64,000 nucleotides of DNA from NCBI RefSeq assembly GCF_011758745.1, contig NZ_JAANOV010000001.1, positions 1,984,001-2,048,000 on the forward strand, written 5' to 3'. This DNA is from Amycolatopsis granulosa. GTDB taxonomy: Bacteria > Actinomycetota > Actinomycetes > Mycobacteriales > Pseudonocardiaceae. A model generated the notes under the pieces. The model was given only the letters and a program-made list of their open reading frames with translations. It had not been told where the DNA came from and ran no database searches. The position numbers were made by a program, and so were the translations under genes. Positions 1 through 8,391 of this stretch are shown here, piece by piece. Every line of letters starts with the position of its first letter. Positions within the stretch are counted from its first letter, which is position 1.

Positions 1-686
1 CGGGCGGCGTCGGCCTCGTAGTCGGCCCGCCGGTCCCGCACCACCCGGGCCGGGGAGCCGACCGCGATGGCGTAGTCCGGGATGTCGCCGCGCACGACCG
101 CGTGGGCGCCGAGCACGCAACCGCGGCCGACACGGGTTCCGCGGAGGACCGACACCTTGGTGCCGATCCAGGTGTCCGGTCCGATCCGGACCGGGGTCTT
201 CACGATGCCCTGGTCCTTGATCGGCAGGTTGATGTCCGCTGTGACGTGGTCGAAGTCACAGATGTAGACCCAGTCGGCCACCAGTGTCGCGGCGCCGAGT
301 TCGATGTCGAGGTAGCAGTTGATGACGTTCTGCCGCCCGAAGACCGCCTTGTCGCCGATCCGCAACGAACCTTCGTGGCAGCGGATGGCGTTGCCGTCGC
401 CGATGTGCACCCAGCGGCCGATCTCCAGGCGGCCGTATCCGGGCCGGCAGTGGATCTCCACGTCCTTGCCGAGGAAGACCATGCCGCGCAGGATGATGTG
501 CGGGTTGGCGAGCCGGAACTTGAGCAGCCGCCAGTACCGCACGAGGTACCAGGGCGTGTAGGCCCGGTTGCGGAGGACCCAGCGCAGGGACTCGGCGGTC
601 AGGAACCTCGCCTGTCGCGGATCGCGCCGGGCGCGGCGCCAGGCCTGCACCCGGGACAGCACCGGCGATCCCCACATCGATGTCAT
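1..686 (-). CDS. Hexapeptide-repeat acyltransferase (3' end outside window)
   Basis: A left-handed beta-helix acyltransferase of the WcaF/CysE superfamily, probably an O-acetyltransferase acting on a sugar or cell-surface substrate. About 228 residues are visible; the reading frame is still open at base 1, so the C-terminus is missing. The N-terminal 65 residues are basic and not part of the helix. Imperfect hexapeptide turns start near residue 75 and run to the edge, with the usual late IGPDTWIGTKVSVLRG and LGAHAVVRGDIP turns that form the acetyl-CoA site. The start is the ATG whose first base is 686; a second ATG lies three codons in. It is divergent from the nucleoside hydrolase with only 11 bases between the start codons. 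The substrate cannot be told from sequence. Confidence 0.85.
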   Translation of the reverse strand, partial: MTSMWGSPVLSRVQAWRRARRDPRQARFLTAESLRWVLRNRAYTPWYLVRYWRLLKFRLANPHIILRGMVFLGKDVEIHCRPGYGRLEIGRWVHIGDGNAIRCHEGSLRIGDKAVFGRQNVINCYLDIELGAATLVADWVYICDFDHVTADINLPIKDQGIVKTPVRIGPDTWIGTKVSVLRGTRVGRGCVLGAHAVVRGDIPDYAIAVGSPARVVRDRRADYEADAA

Positions 687-691
687 AGGTT
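686..691 (+). promoter_or_regulatory. -10 element TAGGTT, leaderless promoter of the nucleoside hydrolase
   Basis: TAGGTT matches the actinobacterial TANNNT element and ends six bases before the ATG at 698, which puts the transcription start on or next to the A of the start codon. No Shine-Dalgarno sequence is present in the short gap. It overlaps the start of the divergent acyltransferase gene. Confidence 0.5.
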
Positions 692-697
692 GACAGT

Positions 698-1660
698 ATG
701 CCGCTCCCGTTGATCATCGATACGGACCCGGGCGTGGACGACGCCTTCGCGATCGCCATGGCGGCGCTGAGCGAGGACGTGGAACTGCTGGGTATCACCA
801 CCGTGTTCGGCAACGTCCCGCTCGAGGCGACCACGCTCAACGCCCGCCGGGTGCTGGCGTTGTGCGGGCGTGCCGACGTGCCGGTGGCCGCCGGTGCCGC
901 GCGCCCGCTGGTGCACGCGCAGCTGCGGCGCGCCAGTCACGTGCACGGGCCGGACGGGCTGTCCGGGCGCTCGGCGGCGCTGCCCGAGCCGCACCGGGCG
1001 CTGGAGCCGGGCGGCGCGGTCCGCCTGCTGGTGTCGCTGCTCGAGGCCGCCGAGGAGCCGGTGACGATCGCGCCGATCGGCCCGTTGACGAACATCGCGC
1101 TGCTGCTGGCCGCACACCCGCAGGTGCGGGAGAAGATCGGCCGGATCGTGATCATGGGTGGCGGCCTGGCCGGTGGCAACTCGACCGGTGCGGCGGAGTT
1201 CAACATCTGGAGCGACCCGGAGGCGGCGCGGCGGGTGCTGGTCGAGGAGACCGTGCCGTGCGTGCTGGTGCCGATGGACCTGACGTACCGGTGCGCGGTG
1301 GACAGCGCGTGGCTGGGCGAGCTCGCCGCGTCCGGCCCGGTCGGTGCCGCGCTGGCGGCCCTGACCCCGGACTACCTGGCGCACTACCGCACAGCCCTCG
1401 GGTGGGACGGGATCGTGCTGCACGACGCGGTCGCGGTCGCCGAGGCGATCCGGCCCGGCATCCTGCGCACCGAGAGCTATCCGGTGGAGGTGGAGTGCTC
1501 GCTGGGCCCGGCGCGCGGCGCGACGCTGGTCGACCGGCGGCGGCAGGCGCTGCGTGCGGACGCGGAGGGCGGTGTGGTGCCGGGCCGGATCGAAGTCGCG
1601 GTGGACACCGACCTGGACGGGCTGCGCGCGTTCATCCTGGAGCGTCTGGCCCGCGGCTGA
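698..1660 (+). CDS. Inosine-uridine preferring nucleoside hydrolase
   Basis: Cleaves the N-glycosidic bond of ribonucleosides to give ribose and the free base, in nucleoside salvage. The protein is 320 residues, normal for the family. The calcium- and ribose-binding signature DTDPGVDDAFAI sits at residues 8-19, and the C-terminal HDAVAVAEA segment with His242 is the usual active-site His-Asp pair. Asn-rich loops such as GGNSTGAAEFNIWSDPEAA, typical of IU-nucleoside hydrolases, are present. The start ATG at 698 is six bases after a -10 element and has no ribosome-binding site, so the transcript is probably leaderless. The nucleoside preference is not readable from sequence. Confidence 0.92.
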   Translation: MPLPLIIDTDPGVDDAFAIAMAALSEDVELLGITTVFGNVPLEATTLNARRVLALCGRADVPVAAGAARPLVHAQLRRASHVHGPDGLSGRSAALPEPHRALEPGGAVRLLVSLLEAAEEPVTIAPIGPLTNIALLLAAHPQVREKIGRIVIMGGGLAGGNSTGAAEFNIWSDPEAARRVLVEETVPCVLVPMDLTYRCAVDSAWLGELAASGPVGAALAALTPDYLAHYRTALGWDGIVLHDAVAVAEAIRPGILRTESYPVEVECSLGPARGATLVDRRRQALRADAEGGVVPGRIEVAVDTDLDGLRAFILERLARG

Positions 1661-1690
1661 GGTCCCGGCGGCCGGACGGGCGAGTCGCCG

Positions 1691-3184
1691 CTAGGGCTGG
1701 GCGGGGTGCGGGATGCGCACCGCGGCGAGGCGGCGGTTGCGCGAGGAAACGCTTTCCGCGCCCTTGGCCACGCTCGTGCAGCGCGGGTAGTCCGCGTTCG
1801 GATCCGGGTCGAGGATCTTCTCGCAGGTCACCACGTGTTCGGCGCCGCCGAGGACGAACCGCAGGCTCGTGCCCGGCCGCACCAGCACGTGCGACAGCCG
1901 GACGTCGTGGGAGTCCCTGTCCTCGCCGAGGCCGAAGAACGGGTCCGCGTACCGCACACCGTCGGCTTCGAAGAGGTGCTCCTCGCCGGCCGCGTCGAGC
2001 GCTTCGGCCAGCACGCCGAGCGTCACGCTCGCCGGGATCAGCAGCCGCCACCACCGCGGTGGCTTGCGGCCCGTCACCGTGATCTTCAGCTGGTACACGC
2101 TGAGCCGCACCGAGGCGGCGAAGGCGGCGAGCTCGCGCCGCAACGCCGTGGCTTCGGGCTCCAGCGCGTCCAGCCCGCCCCGGTCGCGGACGTAGTGGTA
2201 CGCCTCCTCGACCCCGCTGCGCTCCCGCGCGGACAAGGCGTACTCGGTGACCATGCGCCGCCGCTCCGCTCCGGTCAGCCCGGGACCGTCGTCCCACATC
2301 GCCAGCATCGCGGCGGCGTGCGGCCGCACGTTGCGGTAGCTCAGGGCGCTGTGCCACGCCGGCAGCACCTCGTCACCGAAGCCGGCGGCCACCTCGACGG
2401 CCGCGACGCGTTCGACGGGCGAGGCGAATTCGGCGGCGTAAAGCAGTTGCGCCGCACCATCCACCGGCCGCCGGCCCTCGAACCAGCGCAGCGCCTGGTG
2501 CCACGCCTCGTCGGCGGGCAGCGGCGCGAGACGGTTCAGCAGCTGTCCGGCCGGCAGATCGGGCGTGACCGGGCGCGGTTCCCGCGCCGCCCACTCCTCC
2601 AGCGCCCACTGGCCCAGCGGCGTGACCTTCCGGTCCCCGTCGAGGGCGCCGAACTCGGTGAGCACGTCGAGCGCCGCGTCCAGCGGGAACGGCCCGGTGC
2701 CGCCGAAACTCGCCGCGGCCGCGTGGGCGTCCTCGCTGCCCTTGAGCAGCCGGTGCACCGAGAACACCAGATCGTCGAGCAGCGGCCCGTTGGCCAGCGC
2801 CGTGAGCACCGCGCGGCACAACGCGAACGCGCCCCGGCGCCGCGGGTCGGCCGACTCCGCGCGCAGCACCGCGTCCAGGCCCTTGAGCCACAACTGCGCC
2901 GGATCGTCGTGTGCGGGCCGTGCGACCGCCTCCTCGACGCCGACCTCGATCAGCCCGGCGCCTTCCGCGGCCACCCACGGGCGGTGGATCGTGACGACAT
3001 CCGCGGCGGACCGGACCTTCTCGCCCACCTCGACGCCCAGCACCCCGGCGACCGAGGGCACGTCGGCGGGGCGCAGAACTCCGTTGGGCGTAACGGGTCT
3101 CCCGTCGCCGACCCAGCTCGCCAGCGCCCTGGTGCGGGAGAGCGCGCGGCACTGACTCGCCAAGGTGGAGATTCCGGTACTCAC
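1691..3184 (-). CDS. Protein with C-terminal plasmid pRiA4b ORF-3-like domain
   Basis: Function unknown. The last 140 or so residues (about 355-497) carry the pRiA4b ORF-3-like domain: VYQLKITVTGRKPPRWWR, then LGVLAEALDAA, a predicted ADPFFGLGEDRD loop and a C-terminal strand pair around LRFVLGGAEHVVTCEKI. The N-terminal 350 residues are alpha-helical and rich in Ala, Leu and Arg, with WVGDGRPVTPNGVLRPADV near the start, a pattern I associate with uncharacterised actinobacterial proteins. I place the start at the GTG with first base 3184 because a TAAAGT -10 element ends seven bases before it; a GTG 18 codons upstream only adds a low-complexity stretch. Its nearest neighbour downstream is the convergent nucleoside hydrolase. 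Confidence 0.7.
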   Translation of the reverse strand: MSTGISTLASQCRALSRTRALASWVGDGRPVTPNGVLRPADVPSVAGVLGVEVGEKVRSAADVVTIHRPWVAAEGAGLIEVGVEEAVARPAHDDPAQLWLKGLDAVLRAESADPRRRGAFALCRAVLTALANGPLLDDLVFSVHRLLKGSEDAHAAAASFGGTGPFPLDAALDVLTEFGALDGDRKVTPLGQWALEEWAAREPRPVTPDLPAGQLLNRLAPLPADEAWHQALRWFEGRRPVDGAAQLLYAAEFASPVERVAAVEVAAGFGDEVLPAWHSALSYRNVRPHAAAMLAMWDDGPGLTGAERRRMVTEYALSARERSGVEEAYHYVRDRGGLDALEPEATALRRELAAFAASVRLSVYQLKITVTGRKPPRWWRLLIPASVTLGVLAEALDAAGEEHLFEADGVRYADPFFGLGEDRDSHDVRLSHVLVRPGTSLRFVLGGAEHVVTCEKILDPDPNADYPRCTSVAKGAESVSSRNRRLAAVRIPHPAQP

Positions 3185-3191
3185 CCACAGG

Positions 3192-3197
3192 ACTTTA
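3192..3197 (-). promoter_or_regulatory. -10 element TAAAGT before the pRiA4b ORF-3-like gene
   Basis: On the minus strand TAAAGT lies seven bases before the GTG at 3184. It fits TANNNT and supports a leaderless transcript from that start rather than the longer frame. Confidence 0.4.
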
Positions 3198-3295
3198 GCG
3201 AGCGCGCCGCCGGACCCGGACGGGTGCTTTCCGTCCACAGTAGCCCGAGCGATGTCGACAAGTCGATCATGGGACGCGCGGTCTCGCCACGCGCG

Positions 3296-3685
3296 CTAGT
3301 CCAGGTCGACCCGCACGGTCAGCGGCGCGATCCCCAGGCGGCGCACGACCCAGCTGTTGAACGACGGCAGTTTCCTCAGCCGCTCGTCCGGGTCGTCGTC
3401 CGGCAGCAGGTGGGCCGTGCCGGCGCGCCAGGTCCGGCCCAGCCGCACCCGCACCTTGGGGTTCGCCTCGATGTTGCGGACGTAGGCCGCGTGCCTGCCG
3501 TCGCCCGCCACAAACCAGAACGAGTCTCCGGTGACCTTCCCGCCGACCGGGGTCTGGCGGGGCACGCCGGTGCGGCGCCCGATCGTCTCGAGCACCACCT
3601 GCCCGGGCATGCGCCTGGTCACCGGGTTGATCAGCCGGTGGAACGCGTCCGCCGCCCGCTTCTTCTCCTCTGCGCTCTTCGCCAC
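3296..3685 (-). CDS. Deazaflavin-dependent nitroreductase family protein (Ddn/DUF385-like)
   Basis: A small split beta-barrel protein of the F420-dependent nitroreductase/quinone reductase family, 129 residues. Family hallmarks in order are LETIGRRTGVPRQTPVGG near residues 32-50, the strand DSFWFVAGDG, the NIEANPKVRVRLG segment and the late LPSFNSWVVRR. Members bind coenzyme F420 and reduce quinones or nitro compounds at the membrane face; the substrate here is unknown. The start is the GTG at 3685. It is divergent from the MarR-ABC operon across 123 bases that contain that operon's promoter, so both may respond to the same regulator, but that is inference. Confidence 0.82.
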   Translation of the reverse strand: MAKSAEEKKRAADAFHRLINPVTRRMPGQVVLETIGRRTGVPRQTPVGGKVTGDSFWFVAGDGRHAAYVRNIEANPKVRVRLGRTWRAGTAHLLPDDDPDERLRKLPSFNSWVVRRLGIAPLTVRVDLD

Positions 3686-3772
3686 CGTTCATGCTTACCA
3701 AGGTTTCCGATCACGCGGCGGCGACTTCGCGGCCGTCCGGCCACTTCCGGCCGGCCAGTAATATGATGAGCA

Positions 3773-3802
3773 TTGCTAATAGCTCCTAGACAGAGCTATC
3801 GT
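3773..3802 (+). promoter_or_regulatory. Promoter and MarR operator of the exporter operon
   Basis: TTGCTA at 3773-3778 and TATCGT at 3797-3802 are spaced by 18 bases and end six bases before the GTG at 3809. The spacer is filled by a perfect inverted repeat, ATAGCTC at 3779-3785 and GAGCTAT at 3793-3799, with a 7-base centre. A repressor bound here would block both promoter elements, which is the usual layout for MarR autoregulation. The match to the MarR product itself is inferred from position. Confidence 0.6.
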
Positions 3803-3808
3803 GAAGGC

Positions 3809-4245
3809 GTGCGAGACCTGGCCGAGAACCTCATGACGACCACCGCCGGACTGCGGCGGGTGGTGCGGCGCCGGGTGCGGGAAACCCTGCCGCACGCTCC
3901 GCTGCGCGCCGGGCAGGTCGAATTGCTCCGCGTGGTCGAGAGCCACCCCGGTATCGGCGTCGCCGCGGCCGCGCGGGCGTTGCACCTGGCCGGCAACTCG
4001 GTGAGCACGCTGGTCAACCAGCTCGTCGACGCCGGCCTGCTGGAGCGGCGCGCCGACCCCGCCGACCGGCGCGCGGCCCGCCTCGAGCTCACCGGCGCGG
4101 CCCGGACGAGGCTGGCGAGCTGGCGCCGCACGCGCACCGAGTTCGTCGCCTCGGCGGTCGCCACCCTGCCGGCCGCGGACCGCGACGCGATCGAGGCCGC
4201 ACTCCCCGCGCTCGGCCGGCTGATCGACGCACTCCAGGAGGAGAG

Positions 4246-4249
<4 letters not shown>
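3809..4249 (+). CDS. MarR family transcriptional regulator
   Basis: A winged helix-turn-helix dimer expected to repress its own operon and to release DNA on binding a small ligand, 146 residues. The DNA-binding segment runs about residues 35-95: QVELLRVVESHPG, the recognition helix in ALHLAGNSVSTLVNQLVDAGLLERR, then the wing DPADRRAARLELT. Start: the open frame continues to a TTG at 3773, but that codon is the -35 box of the promoter described at 3773-3802 and the inverted repeat would fall inside the coding region. The GTG at 3809, six bases after a -10 element, is therefore preferred. The stop overlaps the start of the ABC ATPase gene (ATGA), so the two are translationally coupled. Confidence 0.9.
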
Positions 4250-5052
<803 letters not shown>

Positions 5053-5824
5053 ACCCGATCCGGTCCGCCGCCTGCTGTCCCGCGTGGGCACGATGTGCCT
5101 GGTGGAGCTGCAGAAGCTGCGCCGCGACCGCTCCGAACTCGTCACCCGCGCGATCCAGCCGGCGCTGTGGCTGCTGATCTTCGGCGAGACCTTCACCCGG
5201 CTGCGCGCCATCCCGACCGGGGACACGCCCTACCTGGACTTCCTCGCACCCGGGATCCTCGCGCAGTCCGCGTTGTTCATCGCGATCTTCTACGGGATCC
5301 AGATCATCTGGGAACGCGACGCGGGCGTGCTGGGCAAGCTGCTGGTCACGCCGACACCGCGCGCCGCGCTGGTCACCGGCAAGGCGTTCGCGGCCGGGGT
5401 GCGGGCGTTCGTGCAGGCGGTGATCGTGCTCGTCCTCGCCGCGATCCTGGGTGTCGGCCTGACCGCCAACCCGCTGAAACTGATCGGCGCCGCGCTCGCC
5501 GTGGTGCTCGGTTCGGCGTTCTTCTGCTGCCTGTCGATCGTCATCGCCGGGCTCGTGCTGTCCCGCGAACGGCTGATGGGCATCGGGCAGGCGATCACGA
5601 TGCCGTTGTTCTTCGGCTCCAATGCGCTCTATCCGGTGGACCTGATGCCGGATTGGCTGCGTGTACTCAGCCGCGTGAACCCGCTCAGTTACGAGGTGGA
5701 CGCCCTGCGCGGCCTGCTCATCGGCACCCCGCACCACCTCTGGGTGGACTTCGCGGTGCTCACCGGGTCCGCCTCGGTCGCCATCGCGGTCGCATCCGCC
5801 CTGCTCGGACGGCTCGTGAGGTGA

Positions 5825-5849
5825 GTTTGCCCACTCCACGCCGGGGGTA
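5825..5849 (+). promoter_or_regulatory. SigB/SigF-type promoter of the DUF4383 gene
   Basis: GTTT at 5825-5828 and GGGTA at 5845-5849 are separated by 16 bases, close to the GTTT-N14 to 17-GGGTA consensus of actinobacterial group 3 stress sigma factors. It lies 55 bases before the DUF4383 start. DUF4383 membrane proteins are often linked to general stress, which fits, but no expression data are used here. Confidence 0.45.
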
Positions 5850-5904
5850 GTCCAGCGGGCACATCACGCAACCGTGGTGACGTCGGACGAAGGGGACAGG
5901 CGCC

Positions 5905-6537
5905 ATGTCTCGTACCGAACACACCCGCGTGCGGGCCGCCGGCTTCCAGCCGGCCCAGGGACTGGCCGCGCTCGTCGGCCTGGTCTACCTCGCCGTGGGG
6001 ATCGTCGGGTTCGTGCGGACCGGGCTCGGCAGCTTCACCGGCAACCAGCACCAGATGCTCCTGGGCTTCATGATCAACCCCTTGCACAACCTGGTCCACA
6101 CGGTGATCGGTGTGCTCGGCCTGGTGTTCGCCGCGAGCTCACCCTCGGCCCGCACCTTCGGCTGGATCCTGTTCATCGGGTACGGGCTGATCGGCATCTG
6201 GGGCCTGATGGTCACCGGGGTGATCTCGTCGAACCCCGTGTCCGGCCTCGGCAACCCGCTCAACCTGAACGGGGCCGACAACTGGCTGCACCTGGTGACC
6301 GCCGTCCTGGGCCTGATCATCGCGATCATGCCGGCGCGCAAGCGGGCGCAGATGGAGTCCACGGACACCGGTACGACGGGCGCCGGGATGCAGCAGCCGG
6401 TGGTGACCGGGAACGACGTGCCGGGCAACGCGGACGTCCCGACCCGTCCGGTGCCGCAGCAGACCGGCGCGGACGAACCCGGCCGGCACCGCACCTCGCG
6501 GTGGCGGGCGCGCCGACCGGGGCACACCACGCACTGA
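5905..6537 (+). CDS. DUF4383 domain membrane protein
   Basis: A four-helix integral membrane protein of unknown function, 210 residues. The DUF4383 core spans about residues 15-145: a first helix AALVGLVYLAVGIVGFV, the conserved NPLHNLVHTVIGVLG segment, GWILFIGYGLIGIWG, and NWLHLVTAVLGLIIAIMPAR with the conserved NWLH. The last 65 residues are a hydrophilic, disordered-looking cytoplasmic tail rich in Gly, Thr, Pro and Arg. The ATG at 5905 has GGGGACAGG upstream as ribosome-binding site. A stress sigma-factor promoter is predicted upstream. It stands alone between the ABC operon and the DprE2-like gene. Confidence 0.88.
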   Translation: MSRTEHTRVRAAGFQPAQGLAALVGLVYLAVGIVGFVRTGLGSFTGNQHQMLLGFMINPLHNLVHTVIGVLGLVFAASSPSARTFGWILFIGYGLIGIWGLMVTGVISSNPVSGLGNPLNLNGADNWLHLVTAVLGLIIAIMPARKRAQMESTDTGTTGAGMQQPVVTGNDVPGNADVPTRPVPQQTGADEPGRHRTSRWRARRPGHTTH

Positions 6538-6545
6538 TCGTCGGG

Positions 6546-6551
6546 CAGACT
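6546..6551 (+). promoter_or_regulatory. -10 element CAGACT before the DprE2-like gene
   Basis: CAGACT ends seven bases before the GTG at 6559, and no ribosome-binding site is seen in between. The same hexamer occurs at the same distance before the NUDIX gene at 45695, which strengthens both calls. Confidence 0.4.
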
Positions 6552-6558
6552 GCCGGGC

Positions 6559-7299
6559 GTGAGCGGAACAGTGCTGGTGCTCGGCGGGCGCAGTGAGATC
6601 GGCCTCGCCGTGGCGCGGAAACTCGCGGGCGGCGGAGGAAAGTTCGTGCTCGCGGCCCGGCGCTGCGGCGACCTCGATGACGAGGAGGCGTCGCTGCGCC
6701 GGGCCGGCGCGTCGGACGTGGCGCGGGTCGAGTTCGACGCCGACGACGTGGCCCGGCACCGCGCGGTGCTGGACAGGGTCGTGGCCGAACACGGTCCACT
6801 GGCGACCGTGGTGGTCGCGTTCGGCGTCCTGGGCGACCAGGAGCGGGCCGAACGCGACGCCGCGCACGCGATGGCCGTGATCCACACGGACTACGTGGCG
6901 CACGTGAGCATCCTGACCGAGCTGGCGAACCTGTTGCGCGCGCAGGGCCACGGCCGGCTCGTGGTGTTCTCCTCGGTGGCCGGCGTGCGGGTGCGGCGGG
7001 CGAACTACGTGTACGGCTCGGCGAAGGCCGGGCTGGACGGCTTCGCGAGCGGCCTCGCCGACGCGCTGCACGGCAGCGGCGTGCGGCTGCTGCTGGTGCG
7101 GCCCGGTTTCGTCATCGGCCGGATGACCGAGGGCATGTCGGCAGCCCCGTTCGCCAGCACACCGGAGCAGGTGGCCGCGGCGACGGTCCGTGCCCTGCAC
7201 CGCGGGCGTGGGGAAGTGTGGGTACCGCCCGTGTTGCGCCCGGTGTTCTTCCTGATGCGGCTGCTGCCGCGGGCGGTCTGGCGGCGCCTGCCCCGCTGA
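6559..7299 (+). CDS. Short-chain dehydrogenase, DprE2-like (decaprenylphosphoryl-2-keto-ribose reductase family)
   Basis: DprE2 reduces decaprenylphosphoryl-2-keto-beta-D-erythro-pentose to the arabinose donor for cell-wall arabinan. This 246-residue SDR has the NAD(P) motif GGRSEIGLAVA near residues 8-18, the active-site SSVAG with Ser, and the YVYGSAKAGLDGF segment with the catalytic Tyr-x3-Lys. The VRRANYVYGSAKAGLDGF stretch and the C-terminal EVWVPPVLRPVFFLMRLLPRAVWRRLP closely follow the DprE2 pattern rather than generic SDRs. Its usual partner, the FAD oxidase DprE1, is not in the window, so it may be a paralog with another polyprenyl-sugar or sterol-like substrate. The GTG start at 6559 is 21 bases after the preceding gene. 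Confidence 0.75.
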   Translation: MSGTVLVLGGRSEIGLAVARKLAGGGGKFVLAARRCGDLDDEEASLRRAGASDVARVEFDADDVARHRAVLDRVVAEHGPLATVVVAFGVLGDQERAERDAAHAMAVIHTDYVAHVSILTELANLLRAQGHGRLVVFSSVAGVRVRRANYVYGSAKAGLDGFASGLADALHGSGVRLLLVRPGFVIGRMTEGMSAAPFASTPEQVAAATVRALHRGRGEVWVPPVLRPVFFLMRLLPRAVWRRLPR

Positions 7300-7303
7300 T
7301 CGG

Positions 7304-7340
7304 CGACGGCCACCTCGCGGCGAGCGCGAGGTGGCCGTCG
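7304..7340. terminator. 15-bp hairpin between convergent genes
   Basis: Bases 7304-7318 and 7326-7340 form a perfect 15-bp stem with a 7-base loop GGCGAGC, directly after the stop of the DprE2-like gene and 15 bases from the stop of the convergent gene. It has no T-run, as is common in actinobacteria, and can serve both directions. Confidence 0.75.
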
Positions 7341-7355
7341 GTACGAGGTCCGGCG

Positions 7356-8198
7356 TCAGCCGCCGAGGAGCCCGCCCACCAGGCCACCGACGACACCCAG
7401 CAGGCCGTCGTCGTGCTTCGTGGTCGTCGTGGTCGGGGTTCGCGAGGACGAGCTGGACGGCTGCGGCGAACTCGGCTGGGTCGTCGTGCTCTGCGCAGTG
7501 GTGCTCTGCGCCGTGGTGGTCGTGGTCGTCGCCGCCGGGGGGTTGCTCCTGCCGGTAGCGGTACCGGCCGCGGGAGCGGCGGGCTGCGTCGACGTCGAGG
7601 CGGGCGCGGCGGCCGAGCCACTGGGGGTGGACGACAGGTCCGTCCGCGCGTGGCTGCTCGTGCTGCTGGTCCCGCCGGGCCGAGTGGCCGCCGACTGCGA
7701 CGACGCGCTGCCGGGCGGCGGCAGGTCCGGGCTCACCGGCGTCGGCGTGCTACTGGCCAGCAGCTGCTGCTGCGGCGCCGCGATGGTGCTCGTGCTCGTG
7801 CTCGCCGACGCGTTCCCGGTGCTGGTGTCCAAGCTGCCGCCGCCCACGCCGCCCGGCGCGGCCGTGTCGTGCAGCTGCCCGGTGGTCAGCGTGGTCACCG
7901 CGACGCCGGCCAGCGCGGCCACACCCGCGGCGAGCGCGCCGATCCGGCCGGCCTTGCGCTTGTCCCACCGGCTGCCCGGCTCGCTCTCGCGCCGCAGGAT
8001 GCTCGCCGCGGGGATGCGCACGGTCGGCGCCTCAGCCACCTCCGGGGTGATGCCGGAGTCGTCCGGCTGCGGCTCGGGATCCTTCGGCAGCTTGACGGCG
8101 GTGAACTCCTGTGTGACGCCCTCCCGGCGCAGCAACTCTGCGACACTGACCTGTCGCGTCTTGGCACTCCGTCGAGTGTCTGTGCCGTCGCTCGTCAC
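7356..8198 (-). CDS. Single-pass membrane protein with Ser/Thr/Pro-rich extracellular region
   Basis: Function unknown, 280 residues. The cytoplasmic part (about residues 1-105) has RSAKTRQVSVAELLRREG near the start and is acidic. One transmembrane segment, GRIGALAAGVAALAGVAVTTL, lies near residues 107-127. After it come about 135 residues of low-complexity Ser, Thr, Pro, Ala and Gln, which look like a wall-spanning stalk, and the protein ends in a glycine-rich hydrophobic tail, LLGVVGGLVGGLLGG. I choose the GTG at 8198 because GGAGAGG lies six bases upstream; the frame extends to 8405 without a ribosome site. Proteins with the SVAELLRR motif plus one helix are common in Pseudonocardiaceae, usually unannotated. 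Confidence 0.65.
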   Translation of the reverse strand: MTSDGTDTRRSAKTRQVSVAELLRREGVTQEFTAVKLPKDPEPQPDDSGITPEVAEAPTVRIPAASILRRESEPGSRWDKRKAGRIGALAAGVAALAGVAVTTLTTGQLHDTAAPGGVGGGSLDTSTGNASASTSTSTIAAPQQQLLASSTPTPVSPDLPPPGSASSQSAATRPGGTSSTSSHARTDLSSTPSGSAAAPASTSTQPAAPAAGTATGRSNPPAATTTTTTAQSTTAQSTTTQPSSPQPSSSSSRTPTTTTTKHDDGLLGVVGGLVGGLLGG

Positions 8199-8328
8199 GC
8201 TGAACCTCTCCACTTCCGCTACTGCCCGCGACATAATTACCGTTGTTATCAGTTCGTTGCCTTCTATCGTGTGCGAGGTCACATCCGATAGGCCAAATGT
8301 CGTACGGATCGTGACAAGTCGATCGCGG

Positions 8329-8352
8329 AGCCGACCCGATAGCCGACCCGAT
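8329..8352 (+). repeat. Two tandem copies of AGCCGACCCGAT
   Basis: The 12-base unit occurs twice without a gap at 8329-8340 and 8341-8352, in the intergenic region upstream of the small membrane protein gene at 8392. The second copy runs into GATACT at 8350-8355, a possible -10 element. A direct repeat here could be an activator site. Confidence 0.5.
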
Positions 8353-8391
8353 ACTGTGAGCCTGATCGCGGGGATGGCGGAGGTGACGAGC

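Noticed and set aside
256-840. 194-codon minus-strand frame over the acyltransferase start
   Set aside because: It crosses the nucleoside hydrolase start in antisense; the acyltransferase hexapeptides are in another frame starting at 686.
3773-3808. TTG start for marR giving 12 extra residues
   Set aside because: The TTG is the -35 box and the extension is made of the operator repeat and -10 element.
7420-8391. Long open frame upstream of the 60-residue membrane protein
   Set aside because: Antisense to the Thr/Ser-rich protein gene, whose GTG has a good ribosome-binding site; only the last 60 codons are credible.
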